Assembly: GCA_014607495.2 (NCBI GenBank)
Contig: CP053154.1
Span: 11,532,001-11,596,000 of the forward strand
Reading direction: 5' to 3'
Length of the DNA: 64,000 bases
Source: Carposina sasakii
Lineage: Eukaryota > Arthropoda > Insecta > Lepidoptera > Carposinidae
Shown here: positions 11,411-22,699 of the stretch, in pieces
How positions within the stretch are numbered: position 1 is the first letter of the stretch
Layout: the number at the start of each line of letters is the position of its first letter
Notes under the pieces: model-generated
The model's database searches: none
Seen by the model: only the letters and a program-made list of their open reading frames with translations
Told to the model about the DNA's origin: nothing
Made by a program: the position numbers and the translations under genes

Positions 11411-11418
11411 CACTGATA

Positions 11419-11886
11419 TACAGGGTGTGGGTGACAGCCAGGAAAATACTGAAATGCTGAACAAGTACCATTGTGTTGAGTTATACGACAGTGTCATTAA
11501 TCGCAGGAAATGTGTTTTTGATTTGATTATCAGTAATCTTTGCTCTCCGCGCCAATTGTATCGGGCGATCCTGTGACTAATTAAATGGGCTAATATTGGT
11601 TATTGTGTGGCACATTGCTGTTTTTTTTTGGATCACTTCGGACTCTTTATTAGGGTTGATCAGTTATTTGAACTTTTTTGAGGGAAACTTTTTTCGAAAA
11701 TCATCTTTTGGTTAAAATTTAATTTTAAGTCGTTATTTAAAGTCTAATTAAACGACCTGAAAATATGAAAAAAAAAATCGGAAAATTTTAGAATTTTTCT
11801 GCGAAAATTTTCAGTCTTTTCCGCCTCAGAATCACGGTCTGAAGTTATGGTATCAATATTTGCCTGGCTGTCACAAACACCCTGTA
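11419..11886 (+). mobile_element. MITE, GTGACAGCCAGG family, full-length copy
   Basis: The 468-bp element begins TACAGGGTGTGGGTGACAGC and ends GCCTGGCTGTCACAAACACC plus CTGTA, with TA on both sides. The terminal inverted repeat continues as AAATACTGAAATGC against a related word at the right. No ORF of interest. It is the reference copy for 6972-7320, 9446-9622 and 44527-44585. Confidence 0.8.
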
Positions 11887-13679
11887 TACTTATAATGTGT
11901 CTATCTATAATTTAATCTATACCTATACCTAATCCAAGTATAGGTACCTATTGTTTCAAGAAAGCAAACTGTATTGTCACATCTAAACCAAAGTGACTAA
12001 ATGGGATGGAAACGCACTGTGACAACCCTCTGCCCCATGTAAGAGACAAGGAATTTAAGTCAAAGACAAAAGTCCACAAGCCCCACGAACCAAGTGTATC
12101 TTTGTTTTTAAAAACGTCAATACATCAAAGGGATGACGTAGGTTTTTGTCACCAAAGCTACTATTTGAAAATACCGTTTACCAAATACCATTTTTTATAC
12201 ATATTGAAAATGTCATAGCAATTAGTGCAGTTACTTAAAACTCACGAAAAATAATATGATCCAAAAATAATCGCCAATCTCGCTTCGTCTTTTGCCAGCA
12301 TCACCAAATGCTCAAGTTATTTGCAGCTTGTACCTAAGCACCTACCGTGCCCTTACGATCCGCACGTACGAACATAACACTACATGAGTGATTGATGTAA
12401 TTTGAAAGGAGCTTTGATTATACCATTACGGAGTATACAGGTGCAATCACTTATACTAGTAGACCTCTGTAACTATCGGGTGAGATTAAGGTCAGACGTG
12501 TGCCTTTTATCACTAGCGCTGACGGAGGTTTCGGCTGCTTACCTCAACGTCTCTCCCTACACAGTTTTGAAGTTTATGGCCAATCTCACCAATATTTACT
12601 ATTTTTACTAATATTTACGCGGTTTGATTAGTTTTGAACTTAACTAAATTTCGATAGCTGTTCTATGGATTTTTTTTGTCAGTGTCTAGCTTAAGACTCG
12701 GTTTTGTAATAAGGCCTTTAAGTTTATATACGAGATGCAGCAACGACCAACGGCGATATAAGTTGCAAATGGGCAGAGTGTGGATATAAACCATAAGATA
12801 ATAAAGGTATTTCGTTAGCCCAAAAGAGAGATATGTAGCATGTTACCGACATTAGTACAACATTGAAACATACGTTCATAAAACGATAGATTTAAATCTT
12901 GCATACTTTAGTATAACATCTTTCTTTCGCGATGTAATAATTTGCTTATGCTTAGTAATGTAATAATTTGCTTATGTTTCAGATCTTATCAGATGTTTTG
13001 GCATTACATAGTATGTGTTTAAACTTAATTACCTAGTCTTCCTTCCCTCTTCACATGCTCAAACCTAATACCTAAGCTCTATCCCAACATTTTAAATTAT
13101 GGCAGGGCATAGACCTTTGAGTGTTCGGCGGCGTGTTAACTGCACACAATCAATTTTCTTAATGAACTAACTTTTTGTTAAAGTACTTTTGATACTGTTC
13201 ATCGGCATTAAAGTGTTAGGGGTGTAGTGTATGTAGGTACTAATATTTTTTTTTCGGAATTTCAACTGAGGTGATACAAGTTTGTTTTCTGATCTGGACA
13301 TCAAAGTGGTCAAACCTCAATTGGGCAACCTACATATCCCGGGATTAGCTGCCTAATCTCGCATAATTTATTACCAACACCCGCTTATCATATCACATCT
13401 CTTAGTTTATTTATATCTATCTAAAAGAAGAAATTGACACTTCAGCCGGCATTAGTGCTGACTAGAGTTTCTAATAAATACCTACCCTTCCTTTAGGCTT
13501 TGCCGCAGTCGACGAGTATTAGTATATTAGTAGTTGGCACCCATACTTAGATGAGATTATTAGGCACTCATCTACTAATAGAATCAGTGACAGCGCTAAA
13601 AATATGGCACTCTAAATAGAAGGTTAGATACTAGTAAATGTAAGTACGAGTATGAAGGTTTAATTTTCAAAATTTTATG
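11887..13679. other. Intergenic DNA, nothing recognised
   Basis: Short ORFs of 60-70 codons occur on the plus strand (12006, 12402), but they have no recognisable domain and no codon-bias or splice support. I see no gene here. Confidence 0.5.
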
Positions 13680-13822
13680 AATTCCTGAATGTTTAGGAAT
13701 TCTTTATTTAATCTGCAACAATAAACCTGTTTTTTCAAGTGTCAAATTTTGTGAATAGGGTGTCTATGGTGGGCTGTCTTCATAGCCTTTCACCTAAAAT
13801 ACTCCTTTTGTTACGCCCTGTA
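13680..13822. mobile_element. Degraded foldback MITE, TACAGGGTGTAAC family
   Basis: The right part (AAATTTTGTGAATAGG, CTTTTGTTACGCCCTGTA) and the centre (TTTAGGAATTCT) match the family, but the left arm is missing. Confidence 0.6.
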
Positions 13823-13922
13823 ACAGTTAGGTTGTGGAAAATTATCTATAACCTCTAAGCCTATGGGTGAACACTGAACAACGAATTTTTCTACATACAT
13901 ACATACTACATACCTAAATAAT

Positions 13923-14017
13923 TGACGGGCCTCCTGATTACGTAAAAGCAATAGCAAAGCCGAAGCAAAGAGATAGCGAAAATTCGCTTGACGTCAAAGC
14001 GTAATACGAAGACAAGA
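13923..14017. mobile_element. Half of a GGCCCCCTGATTACG MITE
   Basis: CGGGCCTCCTGATTACGTAA and AGCAATAGCAAAGCCGAAGC are shared with the left arm of the complete palindromic copy at 29144-29337. The right arm is absent. Confidence 0.55.
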
Positions 14018-14187
14018 TCAGCGAATTCCGACCTTACCAAGACTATACATACAAACAAATATACACTAAGACAAACATACATATAAAAATTCATTAAAAT
14101 TGGTCCAGCCGTTTCGGAGGAGTTCGGTAACAGACATCGCGACACGAGAGTTTTATATATTAGATAGATAGTGCTATAAGAACTATC

Positions 14188-14312
14188 TTCTTCTTCATCA
14201 GCCTATTGCAGTCCACTGCTGGACGTAGGCCTCCCCCAGGGCACGCCACAGGGCTACTGCCACAGGGGGGTTTTGCCCATAGTCACCACGCTGGGCAGGC
14301 GGGTTGGTGACC
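14188..14312 (-). mobile_element. 5'-truncated RTE-like LINE tail
   Basis: On the minus strand it reads GGTCACCAACCCGCCTGCCC through GGCCTACGTCCAGCAGTGGA to CAATAGGCTGATGAAGAAG. The segment corresponds to the extreme C-terminal coding end plus short 3' tail of RTE-type reverse transcriptases. A related plus-strand tail is at 31532-31660. Confidence 0.6.
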
Positions 14313-14434
14313 GAACTATAAGAACTATAATCCCGGAAAATTCACTTTATTTTCACAAAAATACAGCCACCATCGTAACATATGGCACCTCAGTAAACAA
14401 GGAACACGAGTAGTAATATAAAAATCGTACTCAC

Positions 14435-14438
14435 CCAT
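14435..14438 (-). CDS. Candidate start codon at an exon 1 splice donor
   Basis: On the minus strand ACGTATGG is followed at once by GTGAGTACG. An ATG split after its fourth base gives phase 1, which fits the exon at 9113-9178 and would make the protein start M-D-K-P. The DNA just upstream on that strand (14521-14580) is CpG-rich (GCGGGCGGGCGATCGCGAC on the plus strand), as expected for a promoter or 5' leader. In-frame upstream sequence has no other ATG. Weak and purely by pattern. Confidence 0.2.
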
Positions 14439-14520
14439 ACGTCGAGTATTGTTTGTAGGTTGGTTTATGACTTTGTTATTATTGTTTTTTGTAATAATTT
14501 GTAACTTTACGAGGGACACG

Positions 14521-14585
14521 TGGCGAGGGCGGGCGGGCGATCGCGACTGAGCACATTTCGCCGTTGAGTCGGGCGGGCCTTATCT
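14521..14585. promoter_or_regulatory. CpG-rich patch, possible promoter
   Basis: A short GC- and CpG-rich island in otherwise AT-rich DNA, directly upstream of the candidate minus-strand first exon at 14435. No TATA box or initiator was identified. Confidence 0.25.
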
Positions 14586-14589
14586 AAAG

Positions 14590-15825
14590 TGGAGTTTACA
14601 CATGTAGCTACTTAATAATGCATACTTAATATTATTTTTAGGCTGTGAAAGTGCGCAATTTAGTTAAGTTTTATTTAGGTGTAACTATTTCATTGGTTAT
14701 GTAATCGAACTTTTTTAGTGTATTTTTATAACTCATCTACATACAGTTGTTCTCTACAAAAATGTGAACCATTTGATGATCTGCATAATTTTAAGTACAT
14801 TATGAACTAATTCTAATTCACCTACTAATACTGTTGTTCCGAGACTTCACTAGTAAACTTCATCTCCTTCCGCGCATGTCTTAATATAGTCAACTAGGAT
14901 CTCATTCTCAAGCGATGAGCTACCAACTTGTTACTGATCATTTACATCTATACCCGATTAAATAAACGTGGCTGCGGGATCCCCTTTAAAATTCTGCACT
15001 TCTGGCCACCCCATTTCCGCAACATAGGGATATGTACCTAAGTATTGCAACTAACTAAGTAACTAGGCAGGCAGGCTCTTTTTTTATCAAACTAAAGAAA
15101 ATAGTAAGTGTCTACAAAACATTGTCCACATAAAGGTGCTATTCAGTTTGATAATATCTGCAGAGTGTAGAACGAGCCTAATCTTGTTTACCCGACATTC
15201 CGTGATCTGAGTAAGGATGTACATACTTACTTGGCTATGGCGTCAACATAATAGCTAAATACTTACAGTATGTTCAAATGAAACATGGTCCGATCGTGTT
15301 TCGTGAGTGGTCTTTAATGTGTGGATTGTTTCGTTTATTACGCCTACGAGTATTTCTGGGAGAGTTTTACGAGGCGCAATCATATCGGGAGGTCACATGA
15401 AGGAAATGGACCTAAGTTGTTAAAAAAATACTTAAAATTTTATACATATTTTATACGCTGAATACTGAATTTGACAGATACCTAATTTAATTAGTTGAAT
15501 TTAACGGATAGTGTGTACCAAATAGGTCATTTGGATGATGGCGCTAGTTACTATGTGTATGACCACACGTTCTATGACACTGCTTACAAAAAATTTAGTT
15601 CCGAAGTCAGGCTAGGAGTTTTTCTATAAAACAGACTCTACCATCCTTTTTTCAAAGTAGTTCAGACAATTTTAGACCCCTAATAGGTACGTTGTGGATT
15701 ACAAGATTTAAAAAAAATCAAGCGTGCATTGTATAAACACGACTTATTTAAAATTTCATTTACTTATTGATTATTGAAGAACAGGGGATCGTTACCTACC
15801 TAAAAGGTTGTTTTTATAATTGTTT
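14590..15825. other. Intergenic DNA with old repeat fragments
   Basis: A fragment near 14850-14960 (TCTCCTTCCGCGCATGTC and GATGAGCTACCAACTTG) recurs near 63770 and 51810. Nothing coding was recognised. Confidence 0.45.
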
Positions 15826-16198
15826 TACAGGGTGATTTTTGGTCGTCAACGTTCCCGAAAACTACGGAATCTTGTCATCATCACGATCATTTTTCTCCAT
15901 GGATGCATACCTGGGAAGTGTCTAGTTCCCAAGATATTAGGGTCCAAAGTTGAGTAGACTGAGTTTTTCTGCATAAATGCACATAAACGCGCGTAGCAAG
16001 ATTTTTTCACGAAAAATAATTAATCTGTCTATGATAAAACTAGCATAAACACTGGACACTATAAATTTCGCCCGATGAAGAAATAAAAAAAAATCAATAA
16101 AATGTACCTACATACACATCGTTTACCAGCATTTTTTCGGCATAAACTTACTTTATTTGATGTATAGAGTACGTAAGTACCCGAAAAAACATCCTGTA
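15826..16198 (+). mobile_element. MITE, TACAGGGTGATTTTTGG family, full-length
   Basis: The 373-bp copy begins TACAGGGTGATTTTTGGTCG and ends CGAAAAAACATCCTGTA before TA. Central words such as AAATGCACATAAACGCGCGT and the terminal AACTTACTTTATTTGATG match the other copies. Confidence 0.75.
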
Positions 16199-16204
16199 TA
16201 TTAT

Positions 16205-16288
16205 AAAATTATTAATAAAGAAATGGAAAAAATTCCTCACCCGGGTGGGAATCGAACCCACGACCTCTGCATTCCGCGTGTCAGCGCT
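16205..16288 (-). mobile_element. tRNA-derived SINE, GTCGTGGGTTCGATTCCCAC family
   Basis: On the minus strand the word GTCGTGGGTTCGATTCCCAC (T-arm plus box B) is preceded by a degenerate D-arm region. It is followed by CCGGGTGAGGAATTTTTTCC and an AT-rich tail ending at TTATAATA. Other copies are at 36108-36178, 46919-46978 (tail) and 59157-59272. Confidence 0.7.
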
Positions 16289-16317
16289 CTCACCACTGAC
16301 CCTGTATATTGTTGTGT

Positions 16318-16400
16318 TATAGCTTAGTTGGTTAGAGCACTGCACGGAATGCGTGAGGTCGTGGGTTCAAGTCCCACTTGGATGATTTTTTTTTTATTTC
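16318..16400 (+). mobile_element. tRNA-like SINE head, divergent from its neighbour
   Basis: TAGCTTAGTTGGTTAGAGC gives a good D-arm and box A. GTGGGTTCAAGTCCCAC gives a perfect 5-bp T-stem and box B. A run of T follows. The acceptor and anticodon stems do not pair well, so I read it as a SINE head, not a tRNA gene. It is arranged head-to-head with the SINE at 16205-16288. Confidence 0.55.
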
Positions 16401-16419
16401 TTAACAATATTTATGTTAT

Positions 16420-17554
16420 TGTTTTGGTAATTCTATCTTGGTCGATTTAATTTGTAACTAATGTAATTTCTAGAAGGTAAATAACAATCGCATAATTTGA
16501 ATAGTCACCCGACAGAGAGGTATCTATCTCAGGGGCGTAGGTATCCTCAGGCGATGAGCTGGCAAAGTGTCAGTGATTTTTACACGTGGTCCGCTGTCCT
16601 AAATGTGTCTGGAGGATCTTATTTGCGATTCTGAAGTTCTGCAGATTATGCAAAAAGCGTAATTTATGCGGTAAGTAGGTACCTACTCCTTTTATATTTA
16701 GCACATAACACATTTAGCTAAAAAGATATTGGTATAAAACGTCAAAGATAATCTACCTAGGTACTTACCTGCCAGACTTTAACAAAAACCTGTCTATTTA
16801 TATTAAAAAAAAAAACATTTACTTAAAGGAATTCGAACTACTTGGGGCTTCATCTAAATAATATTGATTGATGGCTCAAGATTGTTTATTGGACGGGCTA
16901 CGTTGGTAGAATTGTAAACAGCGGCACAGACTGTACTGAGATACCTACCTACCTCCGTTCTGAATCGATTAAAATTATGTTTAAATAGCCCAAGTAGGAC
17001 GGCATGGCAAGGCATTTAAATTTTTTTACTGATAGGCATTTAAATATTATTATATCGAAAAAATTGCTGCATTATAATGATGCCGTGGCATCGAAAGGGA
17101 TTTCATTGTACGGCATTGAAAGACCAACCCCGCGGACTCCAGCGTCGACAGCGTGAAGCCGCGACGTACTGCGGTTGCCAACGGCATACCAAGGACTCTG
17201 GTGCTCATGCATGTGACATCGACATTCGATCAAACGCCAGTGAAGACTAAAATTGTATCAAGCGAGCAACAGGAGCTGCCGAGGTTTGCTTTGCCATGCC
17301 GCGGCACGACGTGGCAAGTCGCTGGAATGCCGCGGTATCTAAATGGTTAGTGTGCGCTGATTGATGGCAAAATCCATTGCTTTGCCGCCGTGCTGGTCTG
17401 CGTATTTTGGGGTACTATAAACTGTCAAAAAAGTTATGCAATACCCAATTACCCATGCTCGTGAAAAATATATATAGATATAGTAAACCTTTAATTAAGT
17501 TCTAAGTCTTTATTTTTGTTTCCATAGTTTTTGTCTAAATACCAAACTTACAAC
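16420..17554. other. Intergenic DNA with a GC-rich patch
   Basis: A GC-rich patch at 17000-17350 contains repeated ATGCCGCGGCA-like words (ATGCCGTGGCATC, CATGCCGCGGCACG, AATGCCGCGGTATC) flanked by TTTAAAT and ATCTAAAT. This suggests a degraded DNA transposon, but I could not define ends. Confidence 0.35.
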
Positions 17555-17995
17555 TTTACTTTGCCGGTGATGACTTACGGTGCCGAGACGTGGTCTCTAA
17601 CTATGTGCCTCATAAAAAAGCTCAGGATCGCACAGCGAGCGATGGAGAGAGCTATGCTTGGGATCTCTCTGCGTGATCGAATCAGAAATGAGGAGATCCG
17701 CAGACGTACAAAGATCACCGACATAGCTGAACGGTCCAGCAAGCTGAAGTGGCAATGGGCAGGGCACATAGCTCGAAGAACTGATGGCCGATGGAGTCGG
17801 AAAGTTCTAGAGTGGATACCACGATCGGCAAGCGCAGCGTGGGAAGGCCACCCGGGAGGTGGACGGATGACCTGGCCAAGGTTGCGGGCGTCGGTTGGAT
17901 GTTACATGCAGGCTGCTTCCGACCGGTCGGAGTGGAGGTTGTTGGGGGAGGCCTATGTCCAACAGTGGACTTCTCAGGGCTGTAAATGATGATGA
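17555..17995 (+). pseudogene. 5'-truncated RTE-like reverse transcriptase tail
   Basis: The segment opens in the reverse-transcriptase C-terminal region (VMTYGAETWSLTMCLIKK) and runs through SLRDRIRNEEIRRRTKITD and KLKWQWAGHIARRTDGRW to the end of the ORF at EAYVQQWTSQGCK. It is followed by AATGATGATGA, the short tandem tail of this element type. Relative to the copy at 40943-43810 a frameshift sits in the Arg/Gly-rich linker near residue 100, and a 4-base insertion near 17903 restores the frame. The rest of the element is missing, so it is a dead insertion. Confidence 0.85.
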
Positions 17996-18290
17996 CATAA
18001 TGACTAAGTATTCGCTCAAGATTTCTTTACATTGCAAGCTATAATACAGTGAATGTTTGAACTTCCACATTGTAACGCCTAATACAATTTCATTTATTGC
18101 AAGCTATATTTGATACTAAGTACCAACGTTGCAGACTGTTTATAACATTACTTAAACGTGGTCGGTCAAGCACATCTGATGCTCACGCTACCATATGTCT
18201 AGACATACTACATAATTATGCTTAATATTTAAGTATAAATATTTAACAGTATTACATATGTACATATACAAAATAAATTATTTTAGCTTA

Positions 18291-18932
18291 TTATTTTGTT
18301 GTACTTGAAGAATAATCTTCAAGTTTACTTAATGCAGCAACTTTAGCTTTTATTGATTGGAAATCCTCGGGTTCATTTTTGTCAAATGGAAATGTCTGTT
18401 TATATCTTGATAGGCCCAAATAAACAAAACCTGAAAAACAAAAATTTACGTTAAAATGTAACTTCTAATGAAATTTTAGGTACATAATACTAAAATAGGT
18501 GGACTTTAGAATGATCATCAAATGAAAAAATTCCAACTATTAATCCACATTTGTTAAAAACTTATATCTAGTTATGTTACAATGTTCCTATATTTTACAA
18601 GTGATGTTGTAGTTAAATAAACTAATATGAGTAGGGGACAATCATATCTAAATACTTTTTTTACATAGTTCATGAAATCCACCTTTCAATGATGCAATAG
18701 CCCGGAGCCTATAAGGTTACCTGAATGTGTATCTATGATTTGAAAACCTAGACAAGTGTAATAAATTAGGCTTACCTAAGGAAAGTGTGGACAAAGTGAG
18801 TTTCCCCGCAAAGGTTTTATTTTTCCAAGCATAATTGGAAAGATAACCTCCAATACCAATTAATCCGATCGACCCCACTATTCTGCACGCAGTGCAGTCG
18901 CGAGGACGTGCTGCTGGTTCTTCTTTAGACAT
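18291..18932 (-). CDS. DMAC1: DMAC1/TMEM261-like complex I assembly protein, two exons
   Basis: Minus-strand exon 1 (18776-18932) starts at ATG 18930-18932 and ends TTAG/GTAAGC. Exon 2 (18291-18430) follows a TTTTTCAG acceptor and ends at a TAA. The join is in frame and gives 98 residues. Near the N-terminus it has a C-x2-C-R-x3-G motif (TACRIVGSIGLIGIGGYLSN), which overlaps a first hydrophobic helix at about 15-35. A second helix follows at about 46-62, and the C-terminus is a charged tail. The cysteine-glycine motif followed by two helices and a total near 100 residues is the plan of the DMAC1 (TMEM261, DUF4536) family. In mammals this is an inner-membrane factor for assembly of the distal membrane arm of complex I. 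The assignment rests on recalled motif and layout, not a search. No other gene is near; the upstream DNA shows no obvious TATA box. Confidence 0.7.
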
Positions 18933-20515
18933 GGTATTTGTGACACAGTATCTATATTCTCATTCATGAGTCCGTAAAGCTTTAGCTGGAGGAAATAGGT
19001 ACATATCGATTTCAGTTTTTTTTGTTTACTTTTTTGACGTTTTGTATTTTTTATGAATCTTGAGGCAAAGACAAGAGAACTCGGTGGTCCAAACAGCCTA
19101 GTCTAAGGTCTTAGCCGTAAGGTCAAAGTGTCGGCCACTGGTAAACGCTAGTGATATCACCTGAGTGATGAAAGTAAGTGGAATAGACCGATTGATTCAC
19201 GCAATTTGTTGTTATGTGGAAAACGGTCAATAAAATTTTAGGTAGGTAACGTAGGTGACCATTAATAGGTAGTTACAGTATCAGCAGTAGGTAAGTAGCC
19301 TAAAGGCAAGACGTCAAAGGGTTAAGAGTTTATCTAGCAAGACCATTTACTTACCTACCTTATATGTTATGTATGCATTTGTGCAGCTGCACCTAATTAG
19401 CCGTTCCTGAGTAGTAACCAAAAGTGCAGCTGTTGGATTATTCCGACCCTGATATTATGTCCCCTTAGTTAGAGGAACAGCAGCCTTACCTATCGGCAAA
19501 CTTTTTATCACAGCTAGGTACCTCCTCCATTTGTAAACAAAGATAAGCATGTCGAAAAAACTATCCCTCACTTTGCAAGGTCACGCCTGGCTTACAGGGG
19601 GAAGGATGCAACTTTTTTGCCACCTGTTTACTAAGACGAAGATCAGAATAATCCAGCTGTCTTTGTTTATAAAGGCGAATCTGTCTAAATTGGCAATTAA
19701 ATTTTCATAAAGCGAGCGAGGCCACCAGTTGGCAGCACTGTTCAAGCTTAAGCGTCCAACTAGTTAGCATCCCATGAATATTCTACTGCGATGCTTTATA
19801 GTTTCTGTCTGAGTCTAGCTCTCGTTTGAGTGTTCACAATTTTATGAACTCTGACTGTGTAGATACAAGATCAGCGACCTAGTAAAATTTCTTCTTTCCT
19901 TTCTTGTGCGTACATATACCTATATGGACAAGAAAGAAAGTAGACAAATAGATTTTTAGATTTTTTAGATTATCTGTATGTAAAATTTTATTAAAATCCG
20001 TTAAGCCATAGCGAAGTGACGGTGGCTTTATGGAGTAATTACCTTAGTGAATATTAGGGACTCCAAGCCTTAGGACTCCAGCGTGTTGGTGTTACGAAAA
20101 ACCTAAAGTGGTAGGTATAATGTAAGCATGTGTCAGCACGTTATCTGAAAGCTATATTGATAAAACCTGGAATATTCATTGTGAGGGAACTCCCGTACCC
20201 ATGATGATAATTATTATTGCATTTCTTTATGTCATGTTATAAATAAATAACTTATCTGAGCTCTGGGTATTTCCCGTGTTTCTGGTAGGTATCTTATAAG
20301 GGAATCTAGTACCTACCTTAGAGCCGTTACACATTGCGTTCAAGTTCCAACCAGCACAGTTGGGCCATAAATAATTGACAATAATGAGTCACACCACTAA
20401 ATACTTTTTAACAACTTTATCTATGTATCAAACAGGGTGCTCAGATCAAGTAACATCGTTTCGTATTTATCGACGTTCGTTGTTGCGACACCAATAGCGT
20501 TTGGAATTAATCACT
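18933..20515. other. Intergenic DNA upstream of the DMAC1-like gene
   Basis: No exon was recognised. The first few hundred bases should hold the promoter of the minus-strand gene, but I see no distinctive element. Confidence 0.45.
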
Positions 20516-20516
20516 T

Positions 20517-20735
20517 GACTTGACCGATGGACGGTGGAGTAAGCGGGTTCTCGAATGGAGCGGCGCCTCGGCAAGCGTAGCGTTGGACGCCCTCCGGCCA
20601 GATGGACCGATGACTTAAAGAGGACGGCTGGTAGTGACTGGATGGCAAAAACGGGATACCGCGCCATGTGGCGTACTCTAGGGGAGGTCTACGTCCAGCA
20701 GTGGACTGCAATAGGCTGACGACGACGACTTGAAT
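20517..20735 (+). mobile_element. 5'-truncated RTE-like LINE tail, second subfamily
   Basis: The sequence reads GATGGACGGTGGAGTAAGCG, then GGCAAGCGTAGCGTTGGACG, then ACGTCCAGCAGTGGACTGCA and ends in GACGACGACGAC. Translation resembles the C-terminal GKRSVGRPPARWTDDL region, with frameshifts. The GAC repeat is the short tandem 3' tail. Confidence 0.65.
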
Positions 20736-21069
20736 TGATGAACGCCCGAATGGCAAGGATTCCTATTTTAAACCTAGGGTCATGATACCGTCTGTGACTG
20801 AATATGATGGTAATATCATTAGGAATGAATGGATAGATTTACGACACAAACAGATACAGACAGATGTCAAATATCTAGCACAGGCCCAGAATTACACCTC
20901 ATCTCCAGTAATCTCCACATCTGCGGAAGCATCCGATGTGCCGAGGGAGACATAGGGTAATTAATACCTACCTAAATTTACCTACGTTAAGATCATTATT
21001 ATGCCGACACTCACTTGCGTGAATAGTTGATTTAGTTATTACCAGATTAATCACAATATATAGGTACCA

Positions 21070-21262
21070 AGCGTGTAACAAAAGAGGTAGGTATAATTAT
21101 GTTAAATTAATGGAAATAATCGAGATTCGAAATCACATCTAGGTATATTTTTCAAAATTTATGAACACTCTAAGTTTTTAGGAATTCTCCATACTGCAAC
21201 CGTCTTGAAAAATAATTAAACTTGTGATTTTGAGTCTTAAATATAATATTGTGGACAGGTTA
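21070..21262. mobile_element. Degraded foldback MITE, TACAGGGTGTAAC family
   Basis: GTGTAACAAAAGAGGTA, ATTCGAAATCACATCTAGG, GGAATTCTCCATACTG and TTGTGATTTTGAGTCTTAAA keep the order of the intact copies, with many changes. Confidence 0.55.
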
Positions 21263-21269
21263 TCTCTAT

Positions 21270-22516
21270 AGTATGAAGCCCCGCATAAGCACAGGATTCC
21301 AGATCTTTGGACAGGATTCCGAACATAGGCGCGGCGGCAATTTACTACTTACTAACTATTTGAAAATAAAATTTGAATTGAATTGAAATAGTATTGCATA
21401 CTACATTTGTTCCTATTTCAATAAAACATCATACTGAATCACGATAACACCGTTGTACACTCTGTTTCACATACAATTTTACTATGTACTTAGGAATATT
21501 GGTTAGTTAACTGTTATTTAACTGTTTTGTAGTAAATGTTTTGCATACATTCGGTCAATTAAGGGCCGGTGAATTTTCCATATAGACGTTAATCTATCTA
21601 TAGCTAACAAAATATTATTATTATTATTTTTAAGGTTATAAATCCAATTAGACAAAAATTACACACAATATCAGTAAAAACTTTTCGTTGAATAAAATAA
21701 TAATATTTTATAAGAAATAATATACATAATAATTTTAATTGTTTGTTTACCGGCCCGTTAAGTCAACGTGGACGAAATCAGAAGCATAATTTTCATAAAA
21801 GGTACCATAAAGCCTAAGATTTCAGTAAGTTAAAACAAGATCAAAGTAGCAGCACCTACTTACCCGCGGGCGGAGGACTGCGTTAATTGCGTTAATAACC
21901 AATCTCTACGAGAGTAAGGTCATTGTTCAAGAATAATAATTAACAGTCTTCGAGCGCTTACGTGAACGGTAAACGGACCTTTTTGACGAATCACCGACGA
22001 ATAATAAATCGACGATCTAATAAAAGTGACGGTTGCGAATAGATAAGTGTTTATAAAAAAAAAAAAGAAAAAGCGGCAATAGAAGCTATTCGGTGAAACG
22101 TATAATTGTGTCCCAGGCTGAGTGTAGGTACTGGATAAATGTAGTAAGTAATTTATAACTAATAGTTACATAAAGGGCGCCAAGTGAAACCCCTCCGGTT
22201 TAATGGCACCCTGAACCTAATTCTTGTAATTCTTTTAAAAATCAATAAAAAAAATATATCTATATATACCACCGTGAATCCGTCAAAAAACACGGTCCGT
22301 TGTCCGTTCACGTCTACTTGTAAGAGCAGAGCTTGGAGCGAATACGTCTCATGGTGTGAGAGTCTAATATGGAACACGTTCTCACGTTCTAGATCTCTTT
22401 ATGATTAACTTGGATATAGTCTCCTTCGTGATGATGTACCTAGTTCTGACTTCCCCATTTTTGGCCTAATTCAGTAGATATAAATTACGACGATACGGTG
22501 TACCTATAGCAAAATA
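21270..22516. other. Intergenic DNA, nothing recognised
   Basis: AT-rich, with several short ORFs but no recognised domain, splice-supported exon or repeat with defined ends. Confidence 0.45.
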
Positions 22517-22525
22517 GTTGTGTAA

Positions 22526-22687
22526 CAGGGCCGGCCCGCCCATACGGCGAACGGAGCAGTCGCTCCAGGCGCCAAATCCTAGAGGGCGCCTTAATGGTAA
22601 AGATATATGTATGGATATAGGAGCAAACAGGAGAGGCGCCATAATTGGATCTCGCTCCATTCTAAAATTTACTTCGGGCCAGCGCTG
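22526..22687. mobile_element. hAT-type MITE with 8-bp target duplication
   Basis: The 162-bp element begins CAGGGCCGGCCCG and ends CGGGCCAGCGCTG, imperfect inverted repeats. GTTGTGTA is present at 22517-22524 and again at 22688-22695, an 8-bp duplication with one extra A at the left boundary. CAGGGCCGGCC-type ends plus an 8-bp duplication are typical of hAT elements. No coding sequence. Confidence 0.7.
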
Positions 22688-22699
22688 GTTGTGTAGGCA

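Noticed and set aside
16318..16390. A functional tRNA gene
   Set aside because: The D-arm and T-arm are good, but the acceptor and anticodon stems do not pair, and related heads occur elsewhere attached to a common SINE tail.
17531..17989. 152-codon plus-strand ORF as a host gene
   Set aside because: Its sequence is the C-terminal end of the RTE-like element at 40943-43810 and it ends in the same ATGATGATGA tail, so it is a truncated retrotransposon.
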